Source: Pelecanus crispus (taxonomy: Eukaryota; Chordata; Aves; Pelecaniformes; Pelecanidae). From it: a stretch of 64,000 nt of DNA. The stretch lies in the NCBI RefSeq assembly GCF_030463565.1, contig NC_134646.1, forward strand, positions 43,891,240 to 43,955,239. Direction: 5' to 3'. Position numbers and translations under genes: made by a program. This document shows positions 62,284-64,000 of the stretch, piece by piece (the first letter of the stretch is position 1; each line of letters begins with the position of its first letter). The notes beneath the pieces were generated by a model that saw only the letters and a program-made list of their open reading frames with translations, was not told where the DNA came from and did not search any database.

Positions 62284-64000
62284 CTGTGTAATTAGAAAAG
62301 AACACCTTAGTTTAGGTTCTTTTTTTTTTAAAAAAAAAAAAAAGTTTTAAAAATATTCCTGTGTGTGTTAAAACTTATCAAAACAGGTAACTGCCTAGAA
62401 CTGTTTGCTGAGTACATAACACCTTAAAAATTAAGTACGTCTTGAATAGAAAATGACAATAGCAACGTAATGAATTTAAATCAAATGTATGCATCTCCTA
62501 TGAAGTTTTTTTCACCAAGATCCCTGTAAAAATACATAAAATGGTTAAGTAACAGGAGAAAATTGTACATGTATAGTTGGATATAAATTTGCAGACTCTT
62601 CCAGCCAGCATGACTCAAAAATAATCAAAGCATTCACAGCAGTAACTAGGCAAAATTTTACGACTGTATGTTTAATACGATGTTATCCCAGGGAAGGCTT
62701 TTAAGGAAAGGTACAGAACAAAAAGAAACACCTAACAAAACCTATTAATTTGCATTGTTGTTTTAAATTATCTTCGTTTATCTTAGAAGCTTTTCAGGAT
62801 AGAACGCATGCCATCTTATTTGGACACAGTTACACAATTTGTGTACTACTGTATTAAAAATAAACATTTTTAAAAGTGTTCAACTCAACAATATTCTTAA
62901 GCACCTGATACAAAAAATAAAGTATATTTTTTCAGTTGTTTGCAATAAAATCACTTTTCAAATATGAGCACATTAAAAAGAGGCTACACTCTTCTATCTC
63001 TATTTTTAAACATGCATAACACCACTCAATCTCTTCTACCATGCTTTGAGTTCACATCAACCTAAAATTTAAGTGTTACAGCTCTGTAGACATATTGTGT
63101 CAACTTCTTGATCAAGTTTTCTGATAGATATTATAACTCAGTTTCTAGTTACGCAACCAATAATGTCTGCATGTTGAAATCAAACAGAACCCATGGCTGA
63201 CTGTCGAACTCAAAAGCTTCTAAGTTTAAGAGCCTTAAATACAGTGCTAGGAGATCTGTTGGACAAAATCTAATTTCCAGTTAATCAGAACATTTTGCAC
63301 TCATGCAGGTTACATATTACTTAATAGATTAAGAAAATTATTATCTTAATAATCTTAAGATACTTTATTAACTTAATAGATTAAGATAATAAATTAACAA
63401 TCGGATGAAAACACAAAATAACAGGATACTTCTAGTAAAGCATGGAATACCAACTATAGCTCAATACACACACAGTAATACAAGTTCATTCTGTAATACT
63501 GAAACAGAGAGAGATACTATATTATAGTAGTACATTTTGCTTAAGAACATATAAACCAAAAATGAAGTCTGTCCATATAGTTAAAGGTATTCAGAAAAGA
63601 GTAGCAGCACTGTGTAAATAAGTAAAGTCTCTTGGGAAACGTGTGTATAGCAAATCGTATTAGCACTTAATCAGTTGTCAAATGTTATTTATTAGTGACT
63701 TATAAACTATGACTTTATTTCAGTTATGACAATCCCCAGATTTCAGAGCACTGGAATTATTAGATTCATGCTTCATAGAAGTTACCAAGCCAATTACAAG
63801 ATTTATCAGCTTCAGAATGCTCCCCATCCAACCTAGGCAGCATGGCAGATGCCTGCACTAATGTCTACCGTGGGCAACTTGGATTATAATGCTGACTTAG
63901 GACATAAGAAGCAAACATTTTTAATAGACTGTGAGTTTAATTAAGACTGTAAACTACCTGAGATAAAACAATAGCCTCTACTCAGGCAGGACAAGATAGT
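62284..64000 (-). other. SH3RF1: SH3RF1 last intron (partial)
   Basis: This is AT-rich intronic sequence running off the window. It has a T9/A15 homopolymer junction near 62319-62343 and an AT-rich repeat cluster near 63320-63395. No further coding exon was recognised. Confidence 0.8.
63319..63395. repeat. AT-rich direct and inverted repeats
   Basis: TTAATAGATTAAGA occurs at 63320-63333 and again at about 63373-63386. ATTATTATCTTAAT (about 63338-63351) pairs with the downstream ATTAAGATAATAAAT, giving a potential hairpin of about 12-14 bp. Confidence 0.7.

Noticed and set aside
1-64000. CRISPR arrays, bacterial operons, tRNA and rRNA genes
   Set aside because: None was seen. The sequence is a vertebrate nuclear locus with spliced genes. 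No tRNA-like B-box sequence with a supporting fold was noticed by eye, though a tRNAscan or Infernal run would be the proper test.

Overview
The window is vertebrate nuclear DNA from a bird. The evidence is a 5'-truncated chicken-repeat-1 (CR1) LINE, older CR1-like relics, and two solo LTRs of a kind I recognise from avian genomes, probably Neoaves. Three genes are identified by protein recognition and by exon phases that add up: PALLD (plus strand), CBR4 (minus strand) and SH3RF1 (minus strand). This is the order I know from human chromosome 4q32. The species cannot be named from the sequence alone.

Layout. 1-17630 holds the last seven coding exons of PALLD (palladin, 352 C-terminal residues: the second half of the third Ig domain, a Ser/Arg linker, Ig4, Ig5 and the tail), followed by a 3' UTR to about 19.3-19.9 kb. 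19.9-33.2 kb is a tail-to-tail intergenic interval with the CR1 insertion (25611-26885) and the first solo LTR (29675-30245). 33325-37051 holds the complete CBR4 coding region in five exons; they sum to exactly 714 bases, or 237 residues plus stop, the length of the human protein. A CpG island at about 39.3-40.6 kb is the likely CBR4 promoter, although the ATG exon lies 2.3 kb inside the gene. 40.6-59.6 kb is gene-poor intergenic DNA with the second solo LTR (56683-57253). 62115-62283 is the last coding exon of SH3RF1 (POSH), encoding its C-terminal SH3 domain, with a long AT-rich 3' UTR below it and an intron above it to the window end.

The three genes are not known to form a pathway: palladin organises actin bundles, CBR4 is a mitochondrial fatty-acid-synthesis reductase subunit, and SH3RF1 is a ubiquitin ligase and JNK scaffold. 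The more notable sequence details are a GC-AG intron in PALLD, a tandem CAGCAG acceptor in CBR4, two equal-length solo LTRs with perfect 5-bp target duplications, a G-quadruplex-prone pentamer tract in the CpG island, and a CpG-enriched patch inside a PALLD intron. I found no convincing undescribed system. Nearly all other short ORFs look like chance reading frames.
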